Source: SIG307 sp964609025
GTDB taxonomy: Bacteria > Bacillota > Clostridia > Lachnospirales > Lachnospiraceae
DNA: 64,000 nt
Direction of reading: 5' to 3'
Assembly (NCBI GenBank): GCA_964609025.1
Contig: CAZSQM010000014.1
Location: 1 to 64,000 of the forward strand
This document shows, piece by piece, positions 8,166-16,585 of this stretch (its first letter is position 1; every line of letters starts with the position of its first letter). The translations under genes were made by a program, and so were the position numbers. Under the pieces are notes generated by a model. That model ran no database searches, had not been told where the DNA came from, and was given only the letters and a program-made list of their open reading frames with translations.

Positions 8166-9230
8166 ATGAACGAGGAGAGCAGAATCGCCGTGCTGATTCC
8201 GAGCCTTTCGCCGGATGAAAAACTGACGGCGGCAGTACGGGAAATCAGACAAGCCGGCTTTGAACGGATATTAATCGTAAACGATGGCAGTACCGCCGAA
8301 TACGACACTTATTTTTGCGATGCCGAAGCTCTGGGAGCTACGGTAATTCGGCATGCGGTTAATTTGGGAAAGGGACGTGCGCTAAAGACCGGATTTAATT
8401 ACATCTTAAACGAATGGAAGGACTGCGAAGGGGTCATTACCGCAGATTCCGACGGACAGCATAAGGCAGGGGATTTGTTAAAGTGCCGGGAGGCGTTATT
8501 AAAAAATAAGGACGCTCTGATTTTGGGCTGCCGGAATTTTAAAAAAGAAAATATCCCGTTTCGGAGCCGTTTCGGCAATGTCATAACCGCAAAAGTGATG
8601 AAGCTGTTGGTCGGCGTTTCGATTTCCGATACGCAGACGGGGCTTCGCGCATTTTCTGCGGAGCAGATGAAAAAGTATCTGACGGTAAACGGAGAGCGGT
8701 TTGAATATGAAATGAACATGCTTCTTTACAGCAAGGAAGAAAATATTGCAATGAAAGAAGTGCCGATAGAAACGATTTATTTGGAGGAAAATAAAAGCTC
8801 CCATTTCCGGCCGTTTCACGATTCGATAAAAATATATGCCCTGTTTTTACGGTATTTGTTTGCGTCGCTTTCCTCCTTTGTGGTGGATATTGCATTGTTT
8901 TCCCTTGGGGTTTTTCTGCTCCGTGCGGTGCTTCCGGAGTATTATATTGTAGTTAGTACGGTCTGTGCAAGAATGGTATCTTCGCTTTATAATTTTTTGA
9001 TAAACCGGAAGGGAGTGTTTAAGAGCAGTGATACGCTCGGAAAGACGGCGTTAAAGTATTATACGCTTGCCGTTGTGCAGATGCTGGTATCCGCGGGGGC
9101 CGTGTGGGCGGTTCACCTTGTGTTGCCGATTCATGAAACGGTAATAAAGACGGTAATAGACAGCATTTTATTCCTAATTAGCTTTCAGGTTCAGCGGGAA
9201 TGGGTGTTTCGCTCCAAAGAAGACCGGTAA
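8166..9230 (+). CDS. GT2 glycosyltransferase fused to a GtrA-like membrane domain
   Basis: 354 residues. The first about 225 form a dolichol-phosphate-mannose-synthase-like GT2 domain: PSLSPDEKL near the N-terminus, VNDGST, a TADSDGQH metal motif and a SDTQTGLRAF motif. The last about 120 residues have four hydrophobic helices of the GtrA family, which are thought to help flip lipid-linked sugars. The likely product is a polyprenyl-phosphate sugar displayed across the membrane, which would feed the other transferase in this operon. Start ATG follows CGAGGAA. It is the last gene of the XrtG operon; a 126-base gap with a new promoter follows. The specific sugar is unknown. Confidence 0.82.
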   Translation: MNEESRIAVLIPSLSPDEKLTAAVREIRQAGFERILIVNDGSTAEYDTYFCDAEALGATVIRHAVNLGKGRALKTGFNYILNEWKDCEGVITADSDGQHKAGDLLKCREALLKNKDALILGCRNFKKENIPFRSRFGNVITAKVMKLLVGVSISDTQTGLRAFSAEQMKKYLTVNGERFEYEMNMLLYSKEENIAMKEVPIETIYLEENKSSHFRPFHDSIKIYALFLRYLFASLSSFVVDIALFSLGVFLLRAVLPEYYIVVSTVCARMVSSLYNFLINRKGVFKSSDTLGKTALKYYTLAVVQMLVSAGAVWAVHLVLPIHETVIKTVIDSILFLISFQVQREWVFRSKEDR

Positions 9231-9276
9231 AAACGATTAAAAACCGCTTAAAAACAGTACGATTTGCGCGAAATGC

Positions 9277-9305
9277 TTGCAAATCGCGGAAAGTTATGGT
9301 ATAGT
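9277..9305 (+). promoter_or_regulatory. Sigma-A promoter of the DUF6465 gene
   Basis: TTGCAA (9277-9282), a 17-base spacer, TATAGT (9300-9305). It separates this gene from the XrtG operon. Confidence 0.7.
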
Positions 9306-9356
9306 CAAGTACAGTAAAAGATGCAATAGAAATGATTTTTTAACGGAGGATTGATT

Positions 9357-9779
9357 ATGGCAAAAAAGGCAATGGAGAAAAAGGTAACTGAGAAAAAAGT
9401 AATGGAGAAAAAGACAGCAGAAGTAGCAGAGGCAGAGGTTCAGGTTTCTGCAACAGAGGAGAAAAAAGCAGCAGAGGAAACACCGGCTGCGGAAACTGTA
9501 ATAAAAGAGCCAAAGAAGCGCGGAAGAAAGCCGGGTTCCAAGAATGCGGCTAAGCCTGCAAAGAAAGAGGATGCAGCGAAAAAGCAGGAAACGGTATATG
9601 TGCAGTTCGGCGGTGCGGAAATCGTTGTAGAGGAAGTAATGGAGCAGGCAAGAATGGCATATGTGGCAGAAGGTCACAGAGCGTCTTCCATCAAGTCACT
9701 GCGCCTGTACATCAAGCCGGAGGAACACAAAGCTTATTATGTAATTAATGAGAAAGCAGCAGGAAGTATCGGACTGTAA
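9357..9779 (+). CDS. DUF6465 family protein
   Basis: 140 residues. The first about 75 are low-complexity Lys/Ala/Glu, with GRKPGSKN resembling an AT-hook-like basic patch. The last about 65 form a compact domain (VYVQFGGAEI near the start, LRLYIKPEEHKAYYVIN near the end) that I recognise as DUF6465, common in Clostridia. Function is unknown. The Lys-rich tail could bind nucleic acid, but that is a guess. ATG 9357 is preferred over the in-frame TTG at 9351 because GGAGGA ends 6 bases before it. It is a single gene between its own promoter and a weak terminator. Confidence 0.75.
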   Translation: MAKKAMEKKVTEKKVMEKKTAEVAEAEVQVSATEEKKAAEETPAAETVIKEPKKRGRKPGSKNAAKPAKKEDAAKKQETVYVQFGGAEIVVEEVMEQARMAYVAEGHRASSIKSLRLYIKPEEHKAYYVINEKAAGSIGL

Positions 9780-9808
9780 CAGCAAAAAATGACCGGTAAT
9801 TTTTTCGG

Positions 9809-9841
9809 ACGGAGGGCGACGGCTCTCCGTTTCCCTTTCTT
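9809..9841 (+). terminator. Possible weak terminator after the DUF6465 gene
   Basis: ACGGAG (9809-9814) pairs with CTCCGT (9825-9830), followed by a pyrimidine-rich tail. The stem is short. Confidence 0.35.
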
Positions 9842-9891
9842 CAACGGGAAGTTCGGGAAAATGTTTGATACGGAAAGAGCGAGGAAAGAAT

Positions 9892-10749
9892 ATGAAAAAG
9901 AAAATCAGGGTTTTCGGAGCTTTGTTCGGAATGAGTGTTCTTTTGACTGCCTGCGGGAAAGAGATTGATACCGTCACAGGAGATACGGTAACGCAGACTC
10001 CGATACCGACGGCAGGGCAGGAGCAGACGGAAAAGCCGGAAACGACAAGAGAGCCGGAGAAGGAACCTGCGGTATCACCGGAGCCTGCCGAAGCCAAACT
10101 GGTGTACCGGTTGGAAACAGAGGAAGCTTCCGCAAAGGATGGCGACAGGACCATTTTTACTTCCTGTCTTGTTTATCCGGTATTCGAGGGAGAAGGTGTC
10201 GAGGCTCTGAATACATTTATCACCTCCCTGACAGCGGATTTCCGTGCGTATCTTCCGGGAGCGGAGGCACAGGCAAGGTTGGATTATGAAGATTTTCAGG
10301 GAGAGGATTTCTTTTTGTTTCCGGAGGAAGAGGAGCTTACCGTTGGCGTCACTGCGGAAACCGAACAATGGATTTCCTTTCAGTCGACCTGGTACAGTAA
10401 TACCGGCGGAATTCATCCGAATATTTATTGTAAGGCTCATGTTAAAAGCAAGGCAGACGGAAGCGAGGTGCAGATTGAGGACTATCTGAAGCAGTACGGA
10501 TTGACGCCCGAGGAGGTAGCGGAGTATGCGGCAGGGCAGGTGCTGGCTTTTGAGGATCCGGAGATATTTTGGAACGCTGCCGGGCTGTCCGACTCGTTTT
10601 TAACAATGTTAAAGGAAAATCAGTGGTATCTTACGGAAGAGGGGCTTATGCTGTTTGCGAATCCTTATGAAATCGCAGCCTATGCTTACGGCAGGATTGA
10701 ATGCGAAATTTCTTATGAGGTTTTGCGGCAAGGCTTGAAAAATAACTAA
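9892..10749 (+). CDS. DUF3298-type surface lipoprotein
   Basis: 285 residues. A signal peptide ends in the lipobox LTAC, so the mature protein should be lipid-anchored outside the membrane. A Thr/Pro/Glu-rich spacer (about residues 30-65) leads into a domain with the DUF4163/DUF3298 layout: paired strands, a TGGIHPN turn and NPYEIAAYAYG near the C-terminus, as in RsiV- and PdaC-like proteins. No enzymatic residues are evident. ATG 9892 with GAGGAAAG upstream is preferred over the in-frame TTG at 9865. It probably binds peptidoglycan or lysozyme-like ligands if it behaves like RsiV relatives; that is inferred. Confidence 0.7.
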   Translation: MKKKIRVFGALFGMSVLLTACGKEIDTVTGDTVTQTPIPTAGQEQTEKPETTREPEKEPAVSPEPAEAKLVYRLETEEASAKDGDRTIFTSCLVYPVFEGEGVEALNTFITSLTADFRAYLPGAEAQARLDYEDFQGEDFFLFPEEEELTVGVTAETEQWISFQSTWYSNTGGIHPNIYCKAHVKSKADGSEVQIEDYLKQYGLTPEEVAEYAAGQVLAFEDPEIFWNAAGLSDSFLTMLKENQWYLTEEGLMLFANPYEIAAYAYGRIECEISYEVLRQGLKNN

Positions 10750-10762
10750 GATGTGCTATACT
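10735..10762 (+). promoter_or_regulatory. Promoter of mscL
   Basis: TTGAAA (10735-10740), 16-base spacer, TATACT (10757-10762) with TG one base before it (extended -10). It overlaps the end of the preceding gene. Confidence 0.7.
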
Positions 10763-10825
10763 TTACTGGTAGGATAAATTTTATTAAAGAACCGTGAATG
10801 ATACGGGATTTCAAAGGAGGAAACT

Positions 10826-11281
10826 ATGTTAAAAGAATTTAAGGAATTTGCGATTAAAGGGAATATGATTGATTTGGCAGTCGGTATGATTATCGGTTCT
10901 GCGTTTAACAAGCTGGTATCATCGCTTGTAAACGATATGATTATGCCGTTACTCGGACTGTTGACCGGAAAGATTGATTTTTCAAAGCTTTATATCGCAT
11001 TGGACGGGAAAAAGTATGCTTCTCTTGCAGAGGCAGAGGAGCTTGGCGTGGCTTGCTTTAAGTACGGCTCTTTCCTTGCCGGTATACTTGATTTCCTGAT
11101 TATGGCGTTTGTCGTATTCCTGTTTGTAAAGCAGATTAACAAGCTCCGTAACATGAATAAGAAGCCGGAACCGGCGAAGGCACCGACCACGAAGACGTGT
11201 CCTTTCTGTAAGTCGGAGATTGCAATTGATGCAACCCGCTGTCCGCACTGCACTTCCGAGCAGCCGGCGGCAGAAAAATAG
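10826..11281 (+). CDS. mscL: Large-conductance mechanosensitive channel with zinc-ribbon tail
   Basis: A 151-residue channel that opens under hypo-osmotic stress. The N-terminus (FKEFAIKGNMIDLAVGMIIG) is the classic MscL amphipathic helix and first pore helix. The second helix is at about 88-108 (FLAGILDFLIMAFVVFL). After the usual cytoplasmic helix there is an added CPFC and CPHC pair, a small zinc ribbon of the kind seen in many Clostridia. Start ATG follows AAAGGAGG. It has its own promoter. It lies 18 bases from the next gene, so the GTPase may be co-transcribed. Confidence 0.95.
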   Translation: MLKEFKEFAIKGNMIDLAVGMIIGSAFNKLVSSLVNDMIMPLLGLLTGKIDFSKLYIALDGKKYASLAEAEELGVACFKYGSFLAGILDFLIMAFVVFLFVKQINKLRNMNKKPEPAKAPTTKTCPFCKSEIAIDATRCPHCTSEQPAAEK

Positions 11282-11299
11282 TATTTGGAGGCAGTTACC

Positions 11300-12427
11300 A
11301 TGACAAAGATTGACATTATTTCAGGTTTTCTGGGAGCAGGGAAAACTACTTTGATTAAAAAGCTCCTGGAAGAAGCATACAAAGGAGAAAAGGTTGTCCT
11401 GATTGAGAACGAGTTCGGAGAAATCGGTATTGACGGCGGCTTCTTAAAAGATGCCGGCGTGGAGATTACGGAGATGAATTCCGGCTGTATCTGCTGTTCG
11501 TTAGTCGGCGATTTCGGAAAATCATTAAAAGAGGTGCTGGAGCGCTTTTCCCCGGATCGCGTCATTATTGAACCGTCCGGAGTAGGCAAGCTTTCCGATG
11601 TAATCAAAGCGGTAAATGATGTCAAGGAAGAGCTTCCGAACGCAAAGCTGAACAGCTTTTCTACCATAGTTGATGTGACGAAAGCTGCCATGTATATGAA
11701 AAACTTCGGCGAGTTCTTTAATAATCAGGTGGAAAGCGCAAAGACGATTATTTTAAGCCGCACGCAGAAGTTTGACGCAGCAAAGACCGAGATAACCGTA
11801 GGGAAGCTTCGCGCACAGAATCCGCAGGCGATTTTGATTACCACGCCTTGGGATGAAATCGACGGCAAGGTAATTTTGGCGGCCATGGAGCAGGAATCCT
11901 CTATGGAAAAAGAGATGTTAGAGGAGGCGCATGAGCACCATCATCACGGGAAGGATGAGGAGTGCCACTGCCACGACCACCACGACCATGAGCATGAGCA
12001 TGACCATGACCACCACGACCATGAGCATGAGCATGACCATGAACATGAGCATGACCACGACCATGAACACCATGACCATCATCATCACGAGCACGGAGAA
12101 GACTGTACTTGCGGCTGTCATGACCACGACCATCACCACCACCATGCGGATGAGGTGTTTACAAGCTGGGGCAAGGAAACGCCGCATAAGTACGAGCGTG
12201 AAGGAATGCGTGAGATATTAAATAAACTTGCCAATACCGAGGAATACGGTGTAATTCTTCGTGCGAAGGGTATGGTTCCGGCAACGGACGGCACATGGAT
12301 TTACTTTGACCTGACGCCGGGCGAGTTTGAGTTGAGAGAAGGTGCACCGGACTATACCGGACGCATCTGCGTCATCGGCTCCGCATTAAAGGAAAGTGCG
12401 CTGGAAACGCTGTTTGAACTGGCGTAG
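11300..12427 (+). CDS. COG0523 (CobW/ZNG1-like) GTPase with a very long His-rich metal-binding region
   Basis: 375 residues. The G-domain has Walker A (SGFLGAGKTT), ENEFGEIG, the CICC metal-binding motif near residue 63 and an EPSGVGK motif. Residues about 210-284 are almost only His, Asp and Glu with added CHC and CTCGC motifs. A CobW C-terminal domain follows. Proteins of this family deliver zinc or other divalent metals to target enzymes using GTP. The His region could store or buffer metal. The DNA encoding it is an imperfect tandem array of CAC/GAC/CAT/GAG codons, prone to length change. ATG 11300 follows TTGGAG. A second GTPase of the family lies 29 bases downstream. The metal is most likely zinc, by analogy. 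Confidence 0.88.
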   Translation: MTKIDIISGFLGAGKTTLIKKLLEEAYKGEKVVLIENEFGEIGIDGGFLKDAGVEITEMNSGCICCSLVGDFGKSLKEVLERFSPDRVIIEPSGVGKLSDVIKAVNDVKEELPNAKLNSFSTIVDVTKAAMYMKNFGEFFNNQVESAKTIILSRTQKFDAAKTEITVGKLRAQNPQAILITTPWDEIDGKVILAAMEQESSMEKEMLEEAHEHHHHGKDEECHCHDHHDHEHEHDHDHHDHEHEHDHEHEHDHDHEHHDHHHHEHGEDCTCGCHDHDHHHHHADEVFTSWGKETPHKYEREGMREILNKLANTEEYGVILRAKGMVPATDGTWIYFDLTPGEFELREGAPDYTGRICVIGSALKESALETLFELA

Positions 12428-12456
12428 ACAGGAAGTAAGAAGAGAGGAATCCGGTT

Positions 12457-13398
12457 ATGGAGATACCTGTATATATTATTACCGGCTTTTTGGAAAGCGG
12501 TAAAACCACATTTATCAGAGAAACGTTGGAGGACCCGAATTTTGCTGCCGGTGAAAAGACGATTCTGCTGCTTTGCGAGGAAGGAGTAGAGGAGTACGAT
12601 AAGAAAGAACTGGAAAAGAATAATATTTTTATTATTCCGGTAGAATCGGAGGAGGATTTGTCCCCGAGTTTCTTAAAAAAGTGTCAGAACGATTACCGTC
12701 CGAAGCGCGTTATGATTGAGTTTAACGGAACCTGGAGCATGTCCGGCTTTATTGAGCGGGGAATGCCGAGGGACTGGGAACTGGCGCAGATGATTACGAT
12801 GGTGGATGCCGGCACGTTTGAAGTATATATGAGCAATATGCGTCAGATGATGGCAGAGCAGATTAATTTTACGGAGCTTGTCATTTTCAATCGCTGTACG
12901 AAGGACACAAAGCGCAATACATTTCGTAAGGCGGTGCGTGCATTGAACCGTCGTGCGCAGGTGATGTTTGAATCAGAGGACGGAAACGACGGCTTTGACG
13001 ACGAGATTGATTTGCCGTATGATTTGAATGCCGATGTGATTGAAATCGAGGATGACGATTACGGTATTTTTTATCTCGATGCGCTGGATCAGCCGCAGAA
13101 GTATGCGGGAAAGACAGTACGTTTTACCGCAATGGTTTATAAAGGAAGAGAACTGCCGAAAGGCTATTTTGTACCGGGGCGCTTTGCCATGACGTGCTGT
13201 GCGGATGATATCGGTTTTGTCGGAATGCTCTGCAAGGGCGCGCAGGCGGATAATTTTAAGCTTCGCGACTGGGTCAAGGTAACGGCGAAAATACAGGTAG
13301 AGTACCAGAGAGAGTACAACGGCGAGGGTCCGGTGTTGTATTTGGAGGACATGGTGCATACCGCAAAGCCGAAAGAACATTTAATCTATATGAATTAA
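12457..13398 (+). CDS. COG0523-like GTPase fused to a YcgQ (TIGR03943)-like C-terminal domain
   Basis: 313 residues. The N-terminal about 180 are a divergent CobW-type GTPase with Walker A GFLESGKTT and an IEFNGTW stretch where the family usually has IEPSG. The CxCC metal motif is absent. The C-terminal about 120 residues resemble the end domain of the zinc-linked YcgQ/TIGR03943 proteins (PGRFAMTCCADD, then a GMLCKG stretch). That suggests the two functions that are separate in bacilli have been joined here. It sits 29 bases after the His-rich GTPase with GAGAGGAA before its ATG, so both are probably one metal-handling unit. The domain reading rests on motif memory and needs a profile search. 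Confidence 0.65.
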   Translation: MEIPVYIITGFLESGKTTFIRETLEDPNFAAGEKTILLLCEEGVEEYDKKELEKNNIFIIPVESEEDLSPSFLKKCQNDYRPKRVMIEFNGTWSMSGFIERGMPRDWELAQMITMVDAGTFEVYMSNMRQMMAEQINFTELVIFNRCTKDTKRNTFRKAVRALNRRAQVMFESEDGNDGFDDEIDLPYDLNADVIEIEDDDYGIFYLDALDQPQKYAGKTVRFTAMVYKGRELPKGYFVPGRFAMTCCADDIGFVGMLCKGAQADNFKLRDWVKVTAKIQVEYQREYNGEGPVLYLEDMVHTAKPKEHLIYMN

Positions 13399-13416
13399 AG
13401 AATGCGAGGAAACGCT

Positions 13417-15228
13417 ATGAAGCAGACAGGCGGAAGGAAAACTATCCGGGGATTAATCGGATTTGAAATTTTCATTAAGACCGCTTGTCTGTCTTTTTGT
13501 TTTCCGGTAGCGCGGTTTATGTTGAATCTTTGTATCAGGGCGGCAGGTTACAGCTATATTACCAAAGAAAACCTGTCGTCCTTTCTTTTGGCCCCGCTTT
13601 CCCTTGTTTGTATGCTGATTGCGCTGACCGTAGCGGCACTTTTTGTTTTATTTGAGATGAATGCGACGAATCTTGCCCTCAGACAGCACCGGGCAGGAAT
13701 CCGTGTCACGTTTTCGGGATTGTTTTACGGCGGAATCGAAAAGACAAAGCAACTTTTCAGGAGAAAGTCGCAGGGTGTTTTGAGTGCCTTTCTTGCCCTG
13801 TTATTTGTGGTGCTTGTAAATCTTCCGGTTGTCTTTTTTTTGTTTCTGGGACTGGGACAGACCGAAGGAGCGGCACGTATGGCAATGAAACCGCCGGGGC
13901 TGGTGATTCTTTCGGCAGTGACCGTGCTGCTGTGGTGGTTTGCGCTGGTCGGCTGTTCGATCGTGCTGTTATCCGGCGCGGAAACCGACGGGATACGGAA
14001 TTTGTGGAGGCTGGGAGTCAGGGGAATCAAACAGTGCTACGGCAGGCTGTTTTTCGGTCTGTTAAAGCGCAGCATCCTCCTATTTGTTCTGGAAGTGACC
14101 GTGTATTTTGCGGGACTTGCGCTGATGATTGCGTTTATTCTGCGACTCACACCGGAAACGGTTTCCGCGGTGATACTGATGCGAACCTTTACCAGATATC
14201 ATTTCATTGTCTGCATTTTATTTGCTTCGGTCAACGCGGTGATTTACGAGTATTTCTGTGCAAGTCTGTTTTTTGATAAGAACGTCGGAAGAGAGGGGCT
14301 TTCCTTTACGGAGGAGGAAAGCAGTTATGCGAAGGAAGGTCTTTGCGGGAAGGCTCGCCTAAAAAAACGTCTGCTTTCTCTTGCTTTGGTGACAGTGCTT
14401 TGCGTGGCGGCGGCAGAAATGATTTTCTTTTTTAGAAACGGCAATGTATTTCTGGCAGAAACGCTGGATGAGCTGTGTATTACGGCGCATCGGGGGGCTT
14501 CGGGCGGAGCGCCGGAGAATACTGCCGCTGCGATTGAACTGGCGATAGAAGAAGCTGCGGATTATGCGGAGCTGGATGTGAGGCTGACCGCCGACGGAGT
14601 GCCGGTGCTGCTGCATGACGCAGCATTGTTCCGAACGACAAGAGTTCCGAAGAATATTTGGGAGGTTACCTATGCGGAAGTCTCGGAATATGATGCGGGA
14701 AGCAGTTATTCCGCCGAGTTCGCCGGAGAAAAGATCCCCTGTCTGGAAGAAGTGTTTGAGCGGTACGGCGGAGAAATCGGCTTTAATATAGAATTAAAGA
14801 CTTCGGATGACAGGGCATTGGCGGAAGCCGTGGTGGAATTGGTGGAACGGTATCATTTAGAGCGGAGTTGTGTGATTACTTCCACTTCTTATCAGCAGCT
14901 GGTATGGGTAAAGGAATTGAATGAGGGATTAAAAACCGGGTATATTCTCTCTTTTGTATACGGAGATTTTTATAAAAGCGAAGCGGCGGATTTTTTCAGT
15001 ATCCGTTCCGGCTTTATTTCGGAAAGCGTTGTGGAAAAGGCACACTCGGTCGGAAAAGAGGTTCATGCGTGGACGGTGAACCGGGAAAATGAGCTAAAGC
15101 GCATGAAAGCGGTGGGAGTGGATAATATTATTACGGACAAGCCCGCCTATGCCAGAGAGATTATTTACGGAGGCAGGCTTGCGGAAACCATAGAGGAATG
15201 GATTCGGATTTTGACGCTAAAAAAATAG
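13417..15228 (+). CDS. Glycerophosphodiester phosphodiesterase with N-terminal membrane domain
   Basis: 603 residues. About 350 N-terminal residues carry seven or so hydrophobic helices, the glycerophosphoryl diester phosphodiesterase membrane domain. The C-terminal about 245 residues are the GDPD barrel: AHRGASG, PENT, ELDVRLTADG, LLHD and NIELKT are the usual metal and catalytic motifs. It should hydrolyse glycerophosphodiesters or lipoteichoic-acid-type polymers outside the membrane. ATG 13417 is chosen because GCGAGGA lies 6 bases upstream; an in-frame ATG at 13402 is less likely. It starts 18 bases after the GTPase gene, so it may be read through from it. Confidence 0.88.
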   Translation: MKQTGGRKTIRGLIGFEIFIKTACLSFCFPVARFMLNLCIRAAGYSYITKENLSSFLLAPLSLVCMLIALTVAALFVLFEMNATNLALRQHRAGIRVTFSGLFYGGIEKTKQLFRRKSQGVLSAFLALLFVVLVNLPVVFFLFLGLGQTEGAARMAMKPPGLVILSAVTVLLWWFALVGCSIVLLSGAETDGIRNLWRLGVRGIKQCYGRLFFGLLKRSILLFVLEVTVYFAGLALMIAFILRLTPETVSAVILMRTFTRYHFIVCILFASVNAVIYEYFCASLFFDKNVGREGLSFTEEESSYAKEGLCGKARLKKRLLSLALVTVLCVAAAEMIFFFRNGNVFLAETLDELCITAHRGASGGAPENTAAAIELAIEEAADYAELDVRLTADGVPVLLHDAALFRTTRVPKNIWEVTYAEVSEYDAGSSYSAEFAGEKIPCLEEVFERYGGEIGFNIELKTSDDRALAEAVVELVERYHLERSCVITSTSYQQLVWVKELNEGLKTGYILSFVYGDFYKSEAADFFSIRSGFISESVVEKAHSVGKEVHAWTVNRENELKRMKAVGVDNIITDKPAYAREIIYGGRLAETIEEWIRILTLKK

Positions 15229-15292
15229 CCGCAGAGTGCAACATTAGAGTTTACTGCCGTATTATATAGGTAGAACGTAAACGGAGGTTTTT

Positions 15293-16084
15293 ATGGCGGT
15301 GACAGTTGCATTGGACGCCGGACACGGCGGGTATGACAGCGGCGCGGTTTATCAGGGCAGAAAGGAAAAGGATGATAATCTGGCGCTTGTACTTGCAATC
15401 GGGGATATTTTGCAGAACAGCGGAGTAAACGTAGTTTACACAAGAACGGAGGATGTTTACGATTCTCCGGTCAGAAAGGCGCAGATAGCCAATGAATCGG
15501 GAGCGGATTATTTCGTTTCTATCCATCGTAATTCCAGTCCGATAGATAACCAGTATTCCGGTGTGGAAACGCTTCTTTATGACGAGAGCGGGGTAAAGGC
15601 AGAGATGGCGGAGGCAATCAATGCCAATCTTGCGGAGGTCGGTTTTCCTAATCTCGGGCTGAATATCCGCAGGGACCTTGCGGTACTGCGGCGTACACAG
15701 ATGCCGGCGCTGCTTGTCGAGGTGGGCTTCATCAACACGGACGCGGATAATGCGCTGTTGGACGCACGCTTTGACGATACGGCACAGGCAATCGCAGACG
15801 GAATTTTACAGACCCTTTCGGGTCAGACCGGAGGCGGCACCGCAATGCCGGCGCCTGCGCCGGAGAGCGCGGAGTATGCGGTACAGGTCGGACTGTTCCG
15901 CAATCCGGAAAATGCGGATAATTTATATCGGGAGCTGACGGCGCTCGGCATACCGACGGATATCGGCCGAAGCGGCAGTTTTTATGCGGTACGCGCAGGC
16001 AGAACGGAGAGTCTGAACGAAGCGGTTGCATTGCAGCAGGAGTTACAGCAGCTTGGTTACGATACGTTAGTGGTAACGCTTTAA
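15293..16084 (+). CDS. N-acetylmuramoyl-L-alanine amidase with SPOR domain
   Basis: 263 residues. Residues 1-180 are an Amidase_3 zinc enzyme: DAGHGG supplies the first ligand, KEKDDNLAL the Glu ligand, SIHRN the second His and LVEVGFIN the catalytic Glu. A short spacer and a SPOR peptidoglycan-binding domain (about 193-263) follow. It cleaves the amide bond between muramic acid and the stem peptide. There is no signal peptide: the catalytic strand begins at residue 3. Export is therefore unexplained, and release in the mother cell or by lysis is possible. Start ATG follows ACGGAGG. It ends tail-to-tail, overlapping the minus-strand gene by 4 bases. Confidence 0.9.
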   Translation: MAVTVALDAGHGGYDSGAVYQGRKEKDDNLALVLAIGDILQNSGVNVVYTRTEDVYDSPVRKAQIANESGADYFVSIHRNSSPIDNQYSGVETLLYDESGVKAEMAEAINANLAEVGFPNLGLNIRRDLAVLRRTQMPALLVEVGFINTDADNALLDARFDDTAQAIADGILQTLSGQTGGGTAMPAPAPESAEYAVQVGLFRNPENADNLYRELTALGIPTDIGRSGSFYAVRAGRTESLNEAVALQQELQQLGYDTLVVTL

Positions 16085-16509
16085 GACCGGTTTTTGCACA
16101 GAATCCGCTCAAACAGTAATCCGGCGGCTGCCCAGCACGGGGCATAATCTAAGCGGATGACGCCTTTGTAATTCAATTTTGCGTTACTGTAATCCCACGG
16201 GCAGGCATTGTGCTTTTTCAGAAGAATGCCGCTGACAAATTCACAGAAAAAAATACCAAAGGCGTAAACGGAACCGCGCAGATAGGCAGGCAAGGTTTTG
16301 ATAAGCCTGTAAAGAGAAGGGATAAAGGCGGCAAGTCCGTAAATCGGAAACATCCAGACGGAGGTGCGGCAGAGCAGACGTCTGTCTTTGGAGCGCTCTC
16401 TTAAGGAGCCGAGTCCCGTCCAGAAACATTCGATACACCAGCCAATCAGACCGCAGCGGCAGAAATCAAGACTGAAACGCCGTGCGGCGGGAAGGGGAAG
16501 AAAACGCAT
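16081..16509 (-). CDS. Small PF06541-family membrane protein (putative ABC-transporter type IV)
   Basis: 142 residues with about four hydrophobic segments. Motifs GWCIECFWTG near the N-terminus and CPWDYSNAKLNYKGVI near the end match the family represented in full by the gene at 49890 (FGWCFETTY, WDYSNQKLQFQGHI). The family is labelled a putative ABC-transporter type IV, but function is not established. The start with GAGGAGG upstream (ATG at 16509) is chosen; the frame stays open further upstream into tyrA. It ends convergently on the amidase gene. It could be co-transcribed with aroF-tyrA. Confidence 0.65.
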   Translation of the reverse strand: MRFLPLPAARRFSLDFCRCGLIGWCIECFWTGLGSLRERSKDRRLLCRTSVWMFPIYGLAAFIPSLYRLIKTLPAYLRGSVYAFGIFFCEFVSGILLKKHNACPWDYSNAKLNYKGVIRLDYAPCWAAAGLLFERILCKNRS

Positions 16510-16585
16510 AAAGAAACCTCCTCTTAGTTCTTTTGCCATAGTATCTGTTAGCGACAGGGAACTATACAGGAGGTTTTTGGATTTG

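Noticed and set aside
11969..12130. Tandem repeats that might suggest a CRISPR-like array
   Set aside because: They are in-frame codon repeats encoding the His-rich tract, with no spacers and no cas genes.
15293..16084. Amidase as a prophage endolysin
   Set aside because: No holin, portal, capsid or integrase genes are anywhere near.
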